From Actinomycetota bacterium (GTDB lineage Bacteria; Actinomycetota; Aquicultoria; Aquicultorales; Aquicultoraceae), in assembly GCA_018333515.1 (NCBI GenBank), contig JAGXSZ010000017.1, positions 1 to 43,073 of the forward strand: a stretch of DNA of 43,073 bases, read 5' to 3'. Each line of letters begins with the position of its first letter. The first letter of the stretch is position 1. Of the stretch, positions 41,597 to 43,073 are shown one piece after another. The position numbers and the translations under genes were made by a program. The notes beneath the pieces are model-generated. The model was given only the letters and a program-made list of their open reading frames with translations. It had not been told where the DNA came from and ran no database searches.

Positions 41597-42550
41597 ATGG
41601 CCCGACCGCTACGACTGGAATTTCCAGGCGCTCTTTACCACATAACGGCACGCGGTAACGAGCGAAAGGAAATTTATCGCGAGCAAGAAGACTATATTCT
41701 TTTTTTGAAAACGCTATCTCAGGTGGTAGGAGAGACGGGATGGCTTCTGCATGCTTATTGTCTTATGCCCAACCATTATCACTTGCTGCTGGAGACGCGA
41801 GAGGCAAATCTATCGAAGGGCATGCGGCAACTAAATGGAATCTACACCCAGCGCTTTAACCGTAAATATAAACGAAGCGGGCACCTTTTCCAGGGTCGCT
41901 ACAGAGCGATTCTCGTAGAAAAAGAGGCATATCTTCTCAAGCTTTGCCGGTATGTCGCGCTTAATCCGGTTAGGGCAAAGATTGTCGATAAACCTGAAAA
42001 GTGGCCTTATGGCAGCTACTGCACATACGCGGGCCTTAATTCAAGCTCTTTTCTCCATACCGACTATACTTTAAGCCGATTTGGTCGCACGAAAAAGAAA
42101 GCTCAATTAGCCTACCGGGATTTTGTGGCCGAAGGGATTGGCAAGCCTTCTCCCTGGTCGTCTCTGGTCGGTCAAATATACATGGGAAGCGAGAATTTTT
42201 TAAGCGAGCTTGAAAAGAGCCTTAGAGAGAAAGATATCTGCGAAGAGGTACCTGTTTCACAGAGATATCCGGTGCGACCGACAATGGATAAAATCTTAGA
42301 GCTGGTGGCTAAATTCTATGGAGTAGATCCGGTGGACACAAAAACGCCTCGCGCTAAGGGAGCGGCCAGAGATACAGCCATCTACCTGTGCCGGCAGCTT
42401 GGTGGGTATGACCTTAAGACAATCGCAGGGCGATTTAAAATGAGCTACCCGCGAGTAAGCCAGATTGTCGGTAAGGTTAATGCGGGCGCAGAATCGGACA
42501 CGGATATTAAGGAGCTGTTGAGGTCGCTGGAGGCGGATGGCTCAAGGTAG
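41597..42550 (+). CDS. REP-associated Y1 (HUH) transposase with C-terminal DnaA-like helix-turn-helix domain
   Basis: Encodes 317 residues. The N-terminus is a RAYT catalytic domain: RPLRLEFPGALYHITARGNE, the HUH-type metal site in AYCLMPNHYHLLLETRE, MRQLNGIYTQRFNRKYKRSG and HLFQGRYRAILVEKEAYLLK, then LCRYVALNPVRAKIV, with the Tyr nucleophile probably in the LCRYVALNP helix. Residues of about 225-317 form a DnaA domain IV-like helix-turn-helix (ILELVAKFYGVDPVDTKTPR, AIYLCRQLGGYDLKTIAGRF, YPRVSQIVGKV) seen in one RAYT subgroup. These enzymes act as single-strand transposases on REP repeats. The frame is complete, so the element may be active. The start ATG has no clear ribosome site. Confidence 0.9.
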   Translation: MARPLRLEFPGALYHITARGNERKEIYREQEDYILFLKTLSQVVGETGWLLHAYCLMPNHYHLLLETREANLSKGMRQLNGIYTQRFNRKYKRSGHLFQGRYRAILVEKEAYLLKLCRYVALNPVRAKIVDKPEKWPYGSYCTYAGLNSSSFLHTDYTLSRFGRTKKKAQLAYRDFVAEGIGKPSPWSSLVGQIYMGSENFLSELEKSLREKDICEEVPVSQRYPVRPTMDKILELVAKFYGVDPVDTKTPRAKGAARDTAIYLCRQLGGYDLKTIAGRFKMSYPRVSQIVGKVNAGAESDTDIKELLRSLEADGSR

Positions 42551-42624
42551 CAAGGTAGCAAGGCAGCTATTGTGTGCTTGGGATGTACGTTGCTTGGCTG
42601 GGAAATTAAAAAATAAAGACCTGA

Positions 42625-43073
42625 CCCCTGATTATTCAAGGTGAGGCGCTAGCGACAGTATACGGCGATGCGTTTAATACCAGCACGCACGTCCAGGGCA
42701 CATGGAACAGCCCGTATACAGCCGGTATCGATGGCTACAACTACAACGACCCGCAAGATTATGTTGCGGCCGGCGATCAGAATCAAGCGAACGCATACCG
42801 GTTCCAGTCCGGCCCGCACGGCGGCTACCTCACGTCCACCCACCGGTGTCGTGAGTGCCACGCGGTCCACCGCGCGGCGGGCAAGTTCAAGTTGCTCCGC
42901 TCGGACACCAGGTTCGAGGCGTGCGATTGGTGCCACGGCACCGGCGCGGGAAGCGGATACAACATCCAGATGGACAACGACGACGCCTTTACCACCGAGT
43001 ACAACGTCGGCCACACCATGGGCTTCGGCATAAGCACCGGCAAGTGGAAAGCGCCGGACGACACCTACCCCGC
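42625..43073 (+). pseudogene. Multihaem c-type cytochrome fragment, 5' truncated by the RAYT element and cut by the window edge
   Basis: The frame is open from 42625, one codon after an in-frame TGA located inside the right repeat of the RAYT element, to the window end (149 codons). There is no ATG, GTG or TTG near the beginning and no signal peptide; the first in-frame ATG is at 42970. The sequence looks like the inside of an exported protein (DAFNTSTHVQGTWNSPYTAG, then YRFQSGPHGGYLTSTHRC). Two haem motifs are seen, CRECH (about 42847) and CDWCH (about 42922), in a doubled CXXCH style, each spaced as in multihaem cytochromes. The element has therefore replaced the start of the gene, or a start lies further downstream than expected. 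Confidence 0.7.

Larger units (their letters stand above)
41386..42628. mobile_element. RAYT transposase element with inverted GGGGTCAGGTCTTTA ends
   Basis: GGGGTCAGGTCTTTA occurs three times on the left (41386-41400, 41421-41435, 41466-41480) and once, inverted and perfect, on the right (42614-42628); similarity extends about 10 bp further into the TTAATT tail. The repeats bracket one REP-associated transposase gene. Copies of this kind of repeat are commonly found around Y1 transposases. Near the right end AAGGTAGC is repeated three times (42544-42567, third copy AAGGCAGC). Confidence 0.75.

Overview
The window reads as a chromosomal segment of a GC-rich, probably Gram-positive bacterium. 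A deep-branching, possibly anaerobic actinobacterial lineage is my best inference. The reasons are a GlnR-like orphan regulator next to glnA, a PucR-type regulator, frequent GTG/TTG starts, consensus sigma-A type promoters, no recognisable sigma-54 or NifA signals, and archaeal-type nitrogen genes (split ferredoxin-type glutamate synthase, NrpR, NifI1/NifI2). A partial multihaem c-type cytochrome at the right edge fits an anaerobic or metal/mineral-respiring life style. The assignment is inference from gene content only.

Layout. (1) 1-3.1 kb: accessory, lower-GC stretch with a frameshifted coiled-coil fragment, a SEC-C protein, a broken HicB-type antitoxin behind an 18-bp palindrome, a TPR protein and a brnT-brnA toxin-antitoxin pair. 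(2) 3.2-16.6 kb: nitrogen-assimilation region. A five-gene glutamate synthase operon (glutaminase, FMN/Fe-S synthase, Fe-S protein, FAD oxidoreductase, GXGXG domain) lies behind a perfect promoter and a leader terminator. It is followed by a GlnR-like regulator, glnA with four 11-bp-phased pentamers in its promoter, nadE, and on the minus strand nrpR followed by a second glutamate-synthase-like gene; then a PucR regulator. (3) 16.7-20.5 kb: a membrane acyltransferase and two tandem CNNM/CBS membrane proteins. (4) 20.66-21.09 kb: a decayed REP-associated transposase element with 23-bp inverted repeats. (5) 21.2-33.3 kb: a molybdenum nitrogenase cluster nifH-nifD-nifK-nifEN(fused)-nifX-nifI1-nifI2-fdxB-nifB-modA-modB-modC. 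(6) 33.4-41.4 kb: housekeeping genes polA, rpsA, coaE, a lytic transglycosylase and uvrB. (7) 41.4-43.07 kb: a RAYT transposase element with matching inverted repeats, whose left repeat supplies the end of uvrB and whose right repeat abuts a 5'-truncated multihaem cytochrome gene.

The most notable observation is in nifD. The reading frame is a full-length NifD (483 residues) interrupted by a single in-frame TGA at 22352-22354. That codon sits exactly where NifD has the P-cluster ligand Cys (alpha-Cys62 in Azotobacter numbering); the spacing to the next two P-cluster cysteines is the same as in the Azotobacter protein. All other ligands of NifD and NifK are present and the rest of the operon is intact. 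The simplest exciting reading is a selenocysteine-containing nitrogenase P-cluster; a recent nonsense mutation or consensus error is the alternative.

The nitrogen genes form one system: nitrogenase makes ammonia, GlnA and the ferredoxin-type glutamate synthase assimilate it, NifI1/NifI2 probably switch nitrogenase activity off post-translationally, and GlnR-like and NrpR-like regulators (an unusual bacterial/archaeal pairing) probably control transcription.
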